The notes beneath the pieces were generated by a model, which searched no databases, was not told the origin of the DNA, and worked only from the letters and a program-made list of their open reading frames with translations. A stretch of 64,000 nucleotides of DNA, from contig CBCPKK010000005.1 of the NCBI GenBank assembly GCA_965119215.1, positions 418,490 through 482,489 on the forward strand, in the 5' to 3' direction. The stretch is from Buttiauxella sp965119215 (GTDB lineage Bacteria; Pseudomonadota; Gammaproteobacteria; Enterobacterales; Enterobacteriaceae). How positions within the stretch are numbered: position 1 is the stretch's first letter; every line of letters starts with the position of its first letter. Shown in pieces: positions 15,700 through 24,768 of the stretch. The position numbers were made by a program, and so were the translations under genes.

Positions 15700-17434
15700 G
15701 TTCGTGCTCCTTATCCCATTGATGGATAAGCGTAATAAATGCCTGCTCCATGGTCGGGTCAGTTTGCTCGTCGTTGGCCGCTTGCTCTTTCAGGTCGTCC
15801 GGTGTGCCGCTGGCAATCAGCTTGCCGCGATAAACCAGCCCGATGCGGTCGCAGTATTCCGCTTCATCCATAAAGTGCGTGGTCACCATGACGGTCACCC
15901 CTTTTTCCACCATGCTGTTGATGTGCAACCAGAATTCACGGCGGGTAATAGGGTCGACGCCTGACGTTGGCTCATCAAGAAACAGAATGTCCGGTTCGTG
16001 CATTAGCGAACAGGCTAGCGCCAGGCGCTGTTTAAACCCGAGTGGTAGTGCATCGGTTGAGCTATTCATAATCGGTTGCAGGCTAAAGGCTTCGCTCATG
16101 CGGTTGATTTTCTCGTCCTGCGCTTTACCTCGCAGGCCATACACGCCGGAGAAAAACCGCAGGTTCTGCGCAACGGTCAGGTTGCCGTACAGCGAGAACT
16201 TTTGCGCCATATAGCCAAGGTGCTGGCGCGCTTTTCCTGAACTGGTTTTTAAGTCCATATCCAACACCAACGCTTTACCCGACGTTGGCACCAGCAAGCC
16301 GCACATCATCTTAAACGTGGTGGATTTCCCCGCGCCGTTTGGCCCTAGCAGACCAAAAATCTCACCGCGTTGAACCGTGAAATCGACGTGATCCGTTGCC
16401 GCAAAATCACCGAATTTTTTGGTGAGCGCTTCGGCTTTAATCACAGTTTCTCCGGCGCTGCCTTCCACGGTATGCAGAATTTTTCCCAACGGGGATTCTT
16501 GAGTTGCCGCCCCACCCAGCAGGTCGATAAACGCATCTTCAAAGCGCGGTTCGGTTTGCGTGATGCTTTCTTGCGGCACGTTGAGCGCCCGAGTGAGTTC
16601 TTCAATGGACGAATCTTTAGCGAGGATCAGACGAACCGAACGCCCCTGAATCACGCCATCGCTGACCTGCGGTAATTTGAGCGCCCGTTGTAGCAGCTTG
16701 CGGTTATTTTCCTCGTGGTGGCTTACGAGCAGCGAACGCCCAGCCATTTGCTGAGTCAATTCTTTCGGCGCACCGTGATACAACAGCTCGCCCTCGTTCA
16801 TCAGCAGCACGTCGCGGCACTGTTCGGCTTCGTCCAGATACGACGTGCTCCACAGAATCAGCATGCCGTCACCGGCCAGCTCGTGAACCATTTGCCACAG
16901 CTCGCGGCGTGAGATTGGGTCAACGCCGACGCCCGGTTCATCAAGCAGCAAAACTTTTGGTTGGCCGACCAGCGTGCAGGCAAGGCCGAGTTTTTGTTTC
17001 ATCCCGCCAGAAAGCTTACCGGCAAGGCGAGCGGTAAACGGGCCGAGCGCAGTAAACTTTAACAGCCGCTTAAACGTGGCTTCGCGTTCAGCCCCCGTTA
17101 CGCCCCGCAAATCGGCGTACAGAGTCAGGTTTTCCATCACCGTTAAATCTTCATACAGGCCAAACTTTTGCGGCATGTATCCCAGAACGGCATGCAACTC
17201 GCGGTCATTTTCTATCGGGTCGAGCCCGATAACGCTTGCCGTTCCTTCGGTTGGTTTGAGCAGGCCCGCCAACATACGCATTAGCGTGGTTTTCCCTGCG
17301 CCATCCGGGCCGACCAGGCCAGTCACCGCCCCAGTGTGAATTTCACAATTCAGACTCGCAACGGCAGGCTTTTCCTGGCCTGGAAACTGTTTCATCAACC
17401 CTTGCAGGGCAATGATACCGTCCTGGCTACTCAT
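15686..17434 (-). CDS. ybhF: Tandem ABC ATPase YbhF
   Basis: 582 residues (578 in E. coli) holding two nucleotide-binding domains. The first has GPDGAGKTT, LSGGMKQK and LLLDEPGVGVDP; the second, from about residue 330, has GPNGAGKST, a signature changed to LPLGFKQR, and LFLDEPTSGVDP. The unusual second signature is shared with E. coli, so it is a family trait. The ATG at 17434 overlaps the ybhG stop; a GTG at 17446 is the alternative. It powers the YbhRS exporter. Confidence 0.97.
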   Translation of the reverse strand: MSSQDGIIALQGLMKQFPGQEKPAVASLNCEIHTGAVTGLVGPDGAGKTTLMRMLAGLLKPTEGTASVIGLDPIENDRELHAVLGYMPQKFGLYEDLTVMENLTLYADLRGVTGAEREATFKRLLKFTALGPFTARLAGKLSGGMKQKLGLACTLVGQPKVLLLDEPGVGVDPISRRELWQMVHELAGDGMLILWSTSYLDEAEQCRDVLLMNEGELLYHGAPKELTQQMAGRSLLVSHHEENNRKLLQRALKLPQVSDGVIQGRSVRLILAKDSSIEELTRALNVPQESITQTEPRFEDAFIDLLGGAATQESPLGKILHTVEGSAGETVIKAEALTKKFGDFAATDHVDFTVQRGEIFGLLGPNGAGKSTTFKMMCGLLVPTSGKALVLDMDLKTSSGKARQHLGYMAQKFSLYGNLTVAQNLRFFSGVYGLRGKAQDEKINRMSEAFSLQPIMNSSTDALPLGFKQRLALACSLMHEPDILFLDEPTSGVDPITRREFWLHINSMVEKGVTVMVTTHFMDEAEYCDRIGLVYRGKLIASGTPDDLKEQAANDEQTDPTMEQAFITLIHQWDKEHEHERA

Positions 17435-18425
17435 GCGTTTTCTCACTGTTGAATTTCACGGTCACCGGCATTCCCTGGCGTAGCGCGTCGTCGGCATCAG
17501 TAACGATAATGCGCAGGCGATACACTAAATCAGTACGCAAGTCGGGTGTCTCGACTGTTTTGGGTGTGAATTCTGCGGTAGGAGAGACAAAGCCAATTTT
17601 GCCGTGATACGGCTTATCCGGGCGGCCATCGGTGTAAACCAGCAGCTCTGTGCCTGGTTTTGCTTGATCCAGACTGACTTCGTTCACGTAAGCGCGAACC
17701 CAAACCGGACGAGTCAGGGAAAGGGTCAGCACGGTGCTGCCAGCGTTCAACATAGTGCCGGGTTCCACGGCGCGGGTCAGTAAAGTGCCATCAGACGGCG
17801 CAATCAGCGTGGTGTCCTGCAAATCTAACTGAGCCTGAGCAAGCTGTGCTTTCGCTTGTTGCAAAGTCGCCTGTGCCTGCGCAATTTCTTGCGGGCGATT
17901 ACCGGTGCGGTACTGGCTTAACTTATCTTGCGCGGCTTTAAGCGTAGCTTTGGCCTGGTCGCTTGATGAACGGGCGTTTTCCAGTTCGTTGGCAGAAATC
18001 ACACGTCTGGCCCATAAGCCTTGCTGGCGTTGATAAAAGTTCTGCGCGTAATCAAATGCCGCCTGAGCCTGATTGACCTGTGCTGCGGCCTGGGCGATTT
18101 CTTCGTCACGGTAACCGGCAATGATCAGGTCAAATTTGGCTTGTGATGCCGCCACGTTTGCCTGCGCCTGGAGCAGGGCGTTCTGATACGGGCCTTGATC
18201 CAGCTCGCCGAGCGTTTCACCCGCTTTGATGGCGTCACCTTCATCCACCTGCAAGGCCGCAAGACGCCCACCCACGCGGAAGCTCAAATTGACGGTGCGA
18301 ATATCCACGTTGCCGTACAGAGTCAGGCCCTGTTCTTGCTGGCTTTTGTACCACATCCAGCCGCCCAGTCCCGCGGCTATGAGCACGACAATCGCCAAAA
18401 TAACTATCGGCTTTTTACTTTTCAT
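17427..18425 (-). CDS. ybhG: Membrane fusion (HlyD-type) adaptor YbhG
   Basis: 332 residues from the ATG at 18425, the E. coli length. One N-terminal membrane helix or uncleaved signal (about 7-26), a split biotinyl-lipoyl domain (LYGNVDIRTVNLSFRVGGRL and TLIAPSDGTLLTRAVEPGT), a long alpha-hairpin coiled coil (about 90-200, rich in AQA and QAKATL repeats) and a beta-barrel C-terminal domain. It should connect the YbhFSR inner membrane exporter to an outer membrane channel; none is encoded here, so TolC is the likely partner. The start overlaps cecR by 11 bases. Confidence 0.96.
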   Translation of the reverse strand: MKSKKPIVILAIVVLIAAGLGGWMWYKSQQEQGLTLYGNVDIRTVNLSFRVGGRLAALQVDEGDAIKAGETLGELDQGPYQNALLQAQANVAASQAKFDLIIAGYRDEEIAQAAAQVNQAQAAFDYAQNFYQRQQGLWARRVISANELENARSSSDQAKATLKAAQDKLSQYRTGNRPQEIAQAQATLQQAKAQLAQAQLDLQDTTLIAPSDGTLLTRAVEPGTMLNAGSTVLTLSLTRPVWVRAYVNEVSLDQAKPGTELLVYTDGRPDKPYHGKIGFVSPTAEFTPKTVETPDLRTDLVYRLRIIVTDADDALRQGMPVTVKFNSEKTHE

Positions 18426-19110
18426 TGCTGGCTTTTCCTTGTTCCATTGATAACCCCTGCAAAATGAAATCGATATGGCTGCGTACCACATCGCTGATTT
18501 GCTTCACGTTGTCCCTATCGAACGTTGACCACCCGGCACGAAGCCGGATGGTTTCTCGTCCCAGACGAAAAGCCAGCACCTGCCCGAGCAAGGCGTGAGT
18601 ATGGAGAATGGTTGCTGTGTCATCGGGGCTACGCCCGGTATAGCGCCCGACCAGGCAGGTGAGATGCGAGTGCATCGGGGCAATGACCTGGTCGTGAATG
18701 AGTTGGTAAGCCGCAGTTGGCGAGAGCTGTTCGCGGGAAATAAACTTACTGAGGTTCAGCGTTTCGTCGGCGGTCAGCAGGACTATCATATGGTCGCAAG
18801 CGGTATGAATCAGCTCGCGGATTTGCGTTTTATCGGGCGGTTGCTGGTTGAGAATGGCTTCAGCACTTTCCACATGAGGCTTGAAATTGTGGGTGATGAA
18901 GTCAGCAATCCACTGTGCGGATGCCATATACAGCTCTTCTTTGGAGCCGAAATAATAGGTGATGGCCGCGATATTCTGCCCGGCAAGTGCGGCAATGTCG
19001 CGCGTGGTGGCATGTAAACCATATTCACCAAACTGCGCAATAGCGGCGGAAATTAGCGTGTTTTTGGCCTGCTCACCGCGGGAGGTGGCGGGCGTCGGTG
19101 TGGCGTTCAT
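18415..19110 (-). CDS. cecR: TetR-family regulator CecR
   Basis: 231 residues (223 in E. coli). The N-terminal TetR helix-turn-helix is clear (TTRDIAALAGQNIAAITYYFGSKEEL, about residues 34-60); the rest is the helical ligand-binding domain, including NLSKFISREQLSPTAAYQLIHDQ. In E. coli CecR represses its own operon and rhlE and affects antibiotic sensitivity. It heads cecR-ybhGFSR here, and the perfect palindrome between cecR and rhlE is its expected operator. Ligand not known from sequence. Confidence 0.95.
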   Translation of the reverse strand: MNATPTPATSRGEQAKNTLISAAIAQFGEYGLHATTRDIAALAGQNIAAITYYFGSKEELYMASAQWIADFITHNFKPHVESAEAILNQQPPDKTQIRELIHTACDHMIVLLTADETLNLSKFISREQLSPTAAYQLIHDQVIAPMHSHLTCLVGRYTGRSPDDTATILHTHALLGQVLAFRLGRETIRLRAGWSTFDRDNVKQISDVVRSHIDFILQGLSMEQGKASNEK

Positions 19111-19127
19111 GCCGACCTCTTTAAAAG

Positions 19128-19147
19128 TTAATCAATCGATTGATTAA
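19128..19147. promoter_or_regulatory. CecR operator palindrome
   Basis: TTAATCAATCGATTGATTAA is a perfect 20-bp palindrome starting 18 bases from the cecR ATG, in the gap shared with divergent rhlE. CecR is known to control both flanking units in E. coli from this gap, so this is very probably its binding site. One copy is visible. A further 214 bases separate it from the rhlE ATG. Confidence 0.85.
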
Positions 19148-19361
19148 GAGTAGACTCGATAAATTCCTCTGTCCAGTACCAAACATTTATCTTGTGAACG
19201 TATCGAAAAAGAGAATTTGTGCGCAAAGTCACAAAACCTGTTACACTGCGCGGCTTACGGCACCGTGGTTTGTGCCCCTCTCTTGCGCCAGAATGACTGG
19301 CGTCATACGAACCCCTGGAAACTACACCGCACCTCGCGGTCAGGGCGATTCTGGAGTACCT

Positions 19362-20741
19362 ATGTCTTTTGATTCTCTCGGCTTAAACGCCGATATTCTG
19401 CGTGCAGTGGAAGAGCAGGGCTATCGTGAGCCTACCCCTATTCAACGTCAGGCGATCCCGGTAGTTTTAGCGGGCCGCGACCTGATGGCTAGTGCCCAAA
19501 CAGGCACCGGCAAAACAGCAGGCTTTACTCTGCCGCTGTTGCAACGCCTGGTCGATAAAGAGCCGCATGTGAAAGGCCGTCGTCCTGTGCGTGCACTGAT
19601 CCTGACGCCAACCCGTGAGTTGGCAGCGCAGATTGGTGAAAACGTTAGTGATTACAGCAAATATCTGGATATCCGTTCGCTGGTGGTTTTCGGCGGCGTG
19701 AGCATTAACCCGCAGATGATGAAACTGCGTAGCGGTGTGGATGTGCTGGTGGCAACGCCTGGTCGTCTGCTGGATCTGGAACACCAGAACGCCGTGAAAC
19801 TCGATCAGGTTGAAATCCTGGTGCTGGACGAAGCTGACCGCATGCTGGACATGGGCTTCATCCACGATATTCGTCGCGTACTGGCAAAACTGCCTGCGCG
19901 TCGCCAGAACTTGCTGTTCTCCGCGACCTTCTCTGATGAGATTAAAGGTCTGGCTGAAAAGCTGCTGCATAACCCGGAAGAAGTGTCAGTCGCGCGTCGT
20001 AATACCGCTTCTGAGCAAGTGACTCAGCACGTTCACTTCGTTGATAAGAAACGTAAAAGAGAACTGCTGTCGCAGATGATTGGCGAAGGTAACTGGCAGC
20101 AAGTGCTGGTGTTTACCCGTACTAAACATGGTGCGAACCACCTGGCAGAACAGCTGGGTAAAGACGGTATCACCGCAGCCGCTATTCACGGTAATAAGAG
20201 CCAGGGCGCTCGTACCCGTGCATTGGCTGACTTCAAAAACGGTGGCATTCGTGTGCTGGTAGCCACGGACATCGCAGCGCGTGGTCTTGATATTGAAGAA
20301 TTACCGCATGTTGTGAACTACGAACTGCCAAACGTACCGGAAGATTACGTGCACCGTATTGGCCGTACTGGCCGTGCGGCGGCAACCGGTGAAGCGCTGT
20401 CTTTGGTTTGTGTTGATGAACACAAACTGCTGCGTGATATCGAACGTGTGCTCAAGCGTGAAGTTCCGCGTATGGCGCTGCCTGGCTACGAAGTAGACCC
20501 ATCAATTCCTGCTGAGCCGATTGTTAACGGTCGCCAGCAGCAGCGTGGCGGTGGCGGTGGTCGTGGAAACGGCGGCGGTCAGGGCCAGGGTCAACGTCGT
20601 GGTGGCAATGGTAGCAGCGCACCTTCAGACCGCAGCGGCGCACCGCGTCGTTCCGGCAAACCGCACGGTGACGGTGCTGCAAAACCGGCTGGCGCAAACG
20701 GACGTCGTCGTCCAGCGCGTAAGCCTGCTGCATCTAACTAA
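19362..20741 (+). CDS. rhlE: ATP-dependent DEAD-box RNA helicase RhlE
   Basis: 459 residues from the ATG at 19362 (GGAG 8 bases upstream); the longer frame runs into the promoter. Motifs in order: Q motif (F2-x-SLGL...PTPIQ), AQTGTGKT, PTRELAAQ, TPGRLLD, VLDEADRM, SATF, and HRIGRTGRAA. The C-terminal 75 residues are a Gly/Arg-rich, Pro-rich basic tail typical of RhlE and variable between species. RhlE remodels rRNA during ribosome maturation and assists RNA decay. Transcription is probably tied to CecR through the palindrome upstream. Confidence 0.98.
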   Translation: MSFDSLGLNADILRAVEEQGYREPTPIQRQAIPVVLAGRDLMASAQTGTGKTAGFTLPLLQRLVDKEPHVKGRRPVRALILTPTRELAAQIGENVSDYSKYLDIRSLVVFGGVSINPQMMKLRSGVDVLVATPGRLLDLEHQNAVKLDQVEILVLDEADRMLDMGFIHDIRRVLAKLPARRQNLLFSATFSDEIKGLAEKLLHNPEEVSVARRNTASEQVTQHVHFVDKKRKRELLSQMIGEGNWQQVLVFTRTKHGANHLAEQLGKDGITAAAIHGNKSQGARTRALADFKNGGIRVLVATDIAARGLDIEELPHVVNYELPNVPEDYVHRIGRTGRAAATGEALSLVCVDEHKLLRDIERVLKREVPRMALPGYEVDPSIPAEPIVNGRQQQRGGGGGRGNGGGQGQGQRRGGNGSSAPSDRSGAPRRSGKPHGDGAAKPAGANGRRRPARKPAASN

Positions 20742-20759
20742 GGCTTTGCCAACTCAATC

Positions 20760-20788
20760 AGAGGCGCTAACATAGCGCCTCTTTTTTT
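20760..20788 (+). terminator. Rho-independent terminator after rhlE
   Basis: AGAGGCGCTA (20760-20769), 3-nt loop, TAGCGCCTCT (20773-20782), then seven T residues. A 10-bp perfect stem with T-run, ending 13 bases before dusC, so dusC needs its own promoter or read-through. Confidence 0.92.
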
Positions 20789-20801
20789 ATCGGGTAACGT
20801 T

Positions 20802-21734
20802 ATGCGCGTGCTACTGGCACCAATGGAAGGAGTTCTCGACTCACTGGTTCGGGAATTGCTGACCGAGGTCAACGACTACGACTTGTGTATCACCGAATTT
20901 CTGCGCGTGGTCGACCAGCTTTTGCCGGTAAAATCCTTTCATAAACTTTGCCCTGAACTCCATCACGCCAGCCGTACCTCATCCGGCACATTAGTTCGTC
21001 TCCAGTTGCTTGGGCAATATCCGCAATGGCTGGCTGAAAATGCCGCCCGCGCTGTGGAACTTGGTTCCTGGGGCGTAGATCTCAACTGCGGTTGTCCATC
21101 CAAACTCGTGAACGGCAGCGGCGGCGGTGCCACTTTGTTGAAAGATCCCGATCTGATTTACCGTGGCGCAAAAGCCATGCGTGAAGCGGTGCCTGCGCAT
21201 TTGCCGGTCACGGTTAAAATTCGCCTTGGTTGGGATAGCGATTCGCGCCAGTTTGAAATTGCTGATGCGGTGCAACAGGCGGGTGCCACCGAGCTTGTGG
21301 TACATGGACGCACCAAAGAAGATGGTTATAAAGCCGAGCGTATTAACTGGGCGGCAATTGGCGAAATCCGTAAACGCTTGTCGATTCCAGTGATTGCCAA
21401 CGGTGAAATCTGGGACTGGCAAAGTGCGCAAGACTGTATGGCGGCAACGGGCTGCGATTCCGTGATGATTGGCCGTGGCGCACTTAACGTCCCCAATTTA
21501 AGCCGCGTGATTAAATACAACGAGCCGCGTATGCCGTGGCCGGACGTGATAAAACTGCTGCAAAAATACAGCCAGCTCGAAAAGCAGGGTGATACCGGCA
21601 TGTATCACGTCGCGCGCATCAAGCAGTGGTTGGGTTATTTACGCAAAGAATACGTTGAAGCGACAGAGGTTTTCAGCGAAATTCGCACTCTGAAAACCTC
21701 GAAAGATATTGCGCTGGCGATTGGGCGACTTTAG
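20802..21734 (+). CDS. dusC: tRNA-dihydrouridine(16) synthase DusC
   Basis: 310 residues (315 in E. coli, with a shorter C-terminus here). DusC is an FMN-dependent reductase that makes dihydrouridine at tRNA position 16. Conserved parts: APMEGVLDSLVRELL, the catalytic-Cys loop DLNCGCPSK, GGGATLLKDP, VKIRLGWD, VVHGRTKEDGYKAERINW, NGEIWD and MIGRGAL for FMN phosphate binding. The ribosome site is weak (GGGTAAC). In E. coli it neighbours yohP/mdtQ; here a bgl operon intervenes. Confidence 0.97.
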   Translation: MRVLLAPMEGVLDSLVRELLTEVNDYDLCITEFLRVVDQLLPVKSFHKLCPELHHASRTSSGTLVRLQLLGQYPQWLAENAARAVELGSWGVDLNCGCPSKLVNGSGGGATLLKDPDLIYRGAKAMREAVPAHLPVTVKIRLGWDSDSRQFEIADAVQQAGATELVVHGRTKEDGYKAERINWAAIGEIRKRLSIPVIANGEIWDWQSAQDCMAATGCDSVMIGRGALNVPNLSRVIKYNEPRMPWPDVIKLLQKYSQLEKQGDTGMYHVARIKQWLGYLRKEYVEATEVFSEIRTLKTSKDIALAIGRL

Positions 21735-21822
21735 CCACACTTAATTTCTTAAAGCGATCTGCATCACGATTTTTCTACCGGCGGGTTGTGGAGTAAAGCG
21801 AAGCTGGTAGATTTGTTGAATT

Positions 21823-21887
21823 GGATTGTCACTGCGTATGCAGGCAAAACCTGATTATCTGGCCCCGGTCGGAAGTCAGGTTTTTTT
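21823..21887 (+). promoter_or_regulatory. Ribonucleic antiterminator (RAT) overlapping a terminator, upstream of bglG-type gene
   Basis: The 29-base RAT at 21823-21851 begins GGATTGTCACTGC and ends GCAGGCAAAACC, nearly the E. coli bgl RAT. It overlaps the left arm of a terminator: AACCTGA (21848-21854) pairs with TCAGGTT (21876-21882) before a T-run to 21887. A BglG-type dimer binding the RAT would prevent the terminator stem and allow transcription into bglG. Confidence 0.93.
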
Positions 21888-21902
21888 GTTTCTGGGGTAC
21901 TG

Positions 21903-22742
21903 ATGAAGATCGCCAAGATACTCAATAACAACGTAGTGGTGATTCTGGACGAACAAGGACGTGAGCAAGTGGTGATGGGGCGCGGCTTGGGTTTTCAGAA
22001 ACAGGTGGGTGATGCACTTGCTGAGGACAAAATCGAAAAGGTTTTTGCCCTGAAAAGTGACGAACTGGTAGCGCGTTTAGGCGAGTTACTGAGCCAAATC
22101 CCGCTGGAAGTGATGACCACCTGCGACCGTATTATTGAGCTTTCGCGTCAGCGCCTGGGCAAGCTACAAGAAAGCCTTTATATCACGCTGACCGACCACT
22201 GCCATTTTGCTATTGAGCGGCAAAAAAAGGGCGTGGCTATTCGCAACGTGCTGCTGTGGGAAATTAAGCGCCTTTATCCCAAAGAGTTTTTGCTCGGCCA
22301 GGAAGCGTTGGTGCTGATTGAAAAACGTTTGAATGTGCAGCTGGCAGAAGATGAAGCGGGTTTTATCGCGTTGCATCTGGTCACCGCGCAATTGAACAGT
22401 GAAATGCCTGAAGTGATGCACGTTACCCGCGTGATGCAGGAAATTTTGCATATCGTGAAGTACCAGTTGCGAATCGAGTATGACGAAGAGAGTTTGAGCT
22501 ATCAGCGCTTTGTTACGCATCTGAAATTCTTCGCCCAACGTATGCTGAGCCGTAACGTGGTGGCAGACGATGACGCAACACTGCACGCGGCAGTGAAAGA
22601 TAATTATCCTCATGCCTGGCGTTGCGCTGAAAAGATCAGTCGTCATCTGGTGGCTGAATATCAGCGTGAATTAACCACTGAAGAAATTATGTTCCTCGCA
22701 ATTCACATTGAGCGAGTGCGCAAAGAGAGCCGTAAGGCTTAA
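21903..22742 (+). CDS. bglG: BglG/LicT-family transcriptional antiterminator
   Basis: 279 residues, the family size. RNA-binding CAT domain at 1-55 (MKIAKILNNNVVVILDEQGRE, GFQKQVGD), then two PTS regulation domains. Regulatory His residues are visible: His99, His101 and His158 in PRD1, His206 and His268 in PRD2. Phosphorylation by the cognate PTS IIB and by HPr controls dimerisation. RAT/terminator pairs lie on both sides of the gene, as in E. coli bglGFB, so it should control itself and the PTS gene downstream. The symbol is given by operon type; orthology to E. coli bglG rather than another family member is not certain. Confidence 0.92.
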   Translation: MKIAKILNNNVVVILDEQGREQVVMGRGLGFQKQVGDALAEDKIEKVFALKSDELVARLGELLSQIPLEVMTTCDRIIELSRQRLGKLQESLYITLTDHCHFAIERQKKGVAIRNVLLWEIKRLYPKEFLLGQEALVLIEKRLNVQLAEDEAGFIALHLVTAQLNSEMPEVMHVTRVMQEILHIVKYQLRIEYDEESLSYQRFVTHLKFFAQRMLSRNVVADDDATLHAAVKDNYPHAWRCAEKISRHLVAEYQRELTTEEIMFLAIHIERVRKESRKA

Positions 22743-22774
22743 AAATAGCGCGTCGAAAGACGGCGATAAAAAAC

Positions 22775-22849
22775 GGATTGTTACTGCTTCGGCAGGCAAA
22801 ACCTGAGCACGGGCTTCCTTAACGGGAAGTCTGTCTCAGGTTTTTTTTT
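22775..22849 (+). promoter_or_regulatory. Second RAT/terminator pair, between bglG- and bglF-type genes
   Basis: The RAT at 22775-22803 begins GGATTGTTACTGC and ends GCAGGCAAAACC. AACCTGAG (22800-22807) pairs with CTCAGGTT (22835-22842), followed by nine T residues (22841-22849). It gives an independent antitermination checkpoint before the transporter and hydrolase genes. Confidence 0.93.
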
Positions 22850-22893
22850 GATTCTTACTCAGACACATAGACCGAAAGGTGAAAGGAAAGAAG

Positions 22894-24753
22894 ATGGGAT
22901 ATCAAGACGTTGCAAGAGATATTCTGACCCATGTCGGTGGGCGCGAGAATATTGCAAGCCTGGTTCACTGCGCCACGCGACTGCGCTTTAAGCTAAAAGA
23001 CCAGAAACAGGCTGATGCCGAAGCACTCAAAAAAAATCCTGGCGTGATCATGGTGGTGGAAAGTGGCGGGCAGTTTCAGGTGGTGATCGGCAACCACGTT
23101 CACGATGTTTATAACGCGGTTTGTGCTGAAGCCGGAATCACTGACGAGAGCAACCCATCCGAGCCAGAATCTGGCGAAAAGGTCAGTCTGCTGGGGCGCT
23201 TGATTGATATCGTTTCGGCGGTATTCACACCGTTTATTGGTGTCATGGCCGCGTCCGGTATTCTCAAAGGTTTGCTGGCAGTAGCGGTGGTTTTCGGCTG
23301 GCTGGCGACCGACAGTGGCACTTATAAACTTTGGTTCGCGGCGAGCGATTCTCTGTTTTACTTCTTCCCGCTGGTGCTTGGTTATACCGCCGGTAAAAAA
23401 TTTGGCGGCAACCCGTTTGTCACCATGGCGATTGGCGGTGCGTTAACGCATCCGGTGGTAATGCAGGCGCTGGATGCCAGCAGCCAGGCAGGGGCTGTGA
23501 CCGAACATTTCCTCAGCATCCCCATTACTTTTATCAATTACAGCTCCTCGGTTATCCCGATTATCTTCGCCGCATGGGTGAGTTGCCGGGTGGAAAAACA
23601 CAGCAATAAGCACCTGCCGTCTGCGGTGCGTAATTTCTTTACGCCGTTGTTTTGCCTCGCGATTACTGTACCGCTGACATTCTTGCTGATTGGCCCGGCG
23701 GCAACCTGGCTGAGCCAGATGTTGGCCCACGGCTATCAAGCTATTTATGCCTTTGCTCCATGGCTTGCGGGTGCTGTGATGGGCGCTGTCTGGCAGGTGT
23801 GCGTCATCTTCGGCCTGCACTGGGGCATGGTGCCGCTGATGATTAACAACCTTACTGTGTTTGGACAAGACACGCTGCTGCCGCTTTTACTTCCGGCCAT
23901 TATGGGGCAGGTCGGCGCTTGTCTGGGTGTGTTCCTGCGTACCCGTGACACACGTCTGAAAATGCTGGCGGGATCGGCGGTAAGTGCCGGGATCTTTGGT
24001 ATTACTGAACCTGCGGTTTATGGCGTTACGCTGCCTAACCGTCGCCCGTTTATTTTCGGCTGTGTAGCCGGAGCGATTGGTGGCGCGATTGTTGGATTCA
24101 GCCACAGTAATGTCTATTCGTTTGGATTCGCCAACATCTTTACCATCGCGCAAATGATCCCACCTGGTGGCATGGATGCCAGCGTATGGGGCGCGATTAT
24201 CGGAACGGTTATTGCGCTGGTAGTGGCCTGTGTATTGACCTGCATTGCAGGCCTACCGCGTAGCGAAACCGAAAAACCGGCGACCGTTGTGGCAACTGAA
24301 AACGACATTCTTGCGCCCATGACCGGAACGGTTCTGGCAATGGATCAGGTGCCAGACGCCACTTTCGCCAGCGGTTTACTGGGTGAGGGTGCTGCGATTA
24401 TCCCGCTTACCGGAAAGGTTATCGCACCGTTTCATGGCGAAGTCGCTTCACTATTCCAGACGCGCCATGCCATTGGTTTGCTTAGCGATAGTGGTATTGA
24501 AGTCTTGATACATATCGGGATTGATACGGTGAAACTGGATGGGCAGTACTTCACCGCGCACGTGAAAGTGGGCGACAAAATTAAACCTGGCGATCTGCTG
24601 ATTGAGTTCGACCGCCAGGCCATTCTTGATGCGGGCTACGATTTGGCCACGCCAGTAATTATCAGTAATAGCGACGATTACACCGCTGTTCAGTACAAAA
24701 CAAATGACCATTCAATTGATTCAGGTATGCCGTTCCTGACGGTAAGCCGCTAA
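22894..24753 (+). CDS. bglF: PTS beta-glucoside transporter subunit IIBCA
   Basis: 619 residues from the ATG at 22894 (AAGGAAAG upstream), close to the 625 of E. coli BglF. Domain order is IIB (1-90; phospho-acceptor Cys26 in HCATRLRFKLKD), IIC (about 105-455, with eight or more membrane segments and the GITEPAVYGV motif) and IIA (about 475-619; LIHIGIDTVKLDGQYF with the active His). It imports and phosphorylates aryl- or alkyl-beta-glucosides and, by family analogy, phosphorylates the antiterminator when sugar is absent. The GH1 gene follows after 15 bases. Confidence 0.94.
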   Translation: MGYQDVARDILTHVGGRENIASLVHCATRLRFKLKDQKQADAEALKKNPGVIMVVESGGQFQVVIGNHVHDVYNAVCAEAGITDESNPSEPESGEKVSLLGRLIDIVSAVFTPFIGVMAASGILKGLLAVAVVFGWLATDSGTYKLWFAASDSLFYFFPLVLGYTAGKKFGGNPFVTMAIGGALTHPVVMQALDASSQAGAVTEHFLSIPITFINYSSSVIPIIFAAWVSCRVEKHSNKHLPSAVRNFFTPLFCLAITVPLTFLLIGPAATWLSQMLAHGYQAIYAFAPWLAGAVMGAVWQVCVIFGLHWGMVPLMINNLTVFGQDTLLPLLLPAIMGQVGACLGVFLRTRDTRLKMLAGSAVSAGIFGITEPAVYGVTLPNRRPFIFGCVAGAIGGAIVGFSHSNVYSFGFANIFTIAQMIPPGGMDASVWGAIIGTVIALVVACVLTCIAGLPRSETEKPATVVATENDILAPMTGTVLAMDQVPDATFASGLLGEGAAIIPLTGKVIAPFHGEVASLFQTRHAIGLLSDSGIEVLIHIGIDTVKLDGQYFTAHVKVGDKIKPGDLLIEFDRQAILDAGYDLATPVIISNSDDYTAVQYKTNDHSIDSGMPFLTVSR

Positions 24754-24768
24754 ACAAAGGAGAAGTAA

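Noticed and set aside
16500..16700. Second YbhF ATPase domain as degenerate because its signature is LPLGF
   Set aside because: The same change occurs in E. coli YbhF, so it is a normal family feature.
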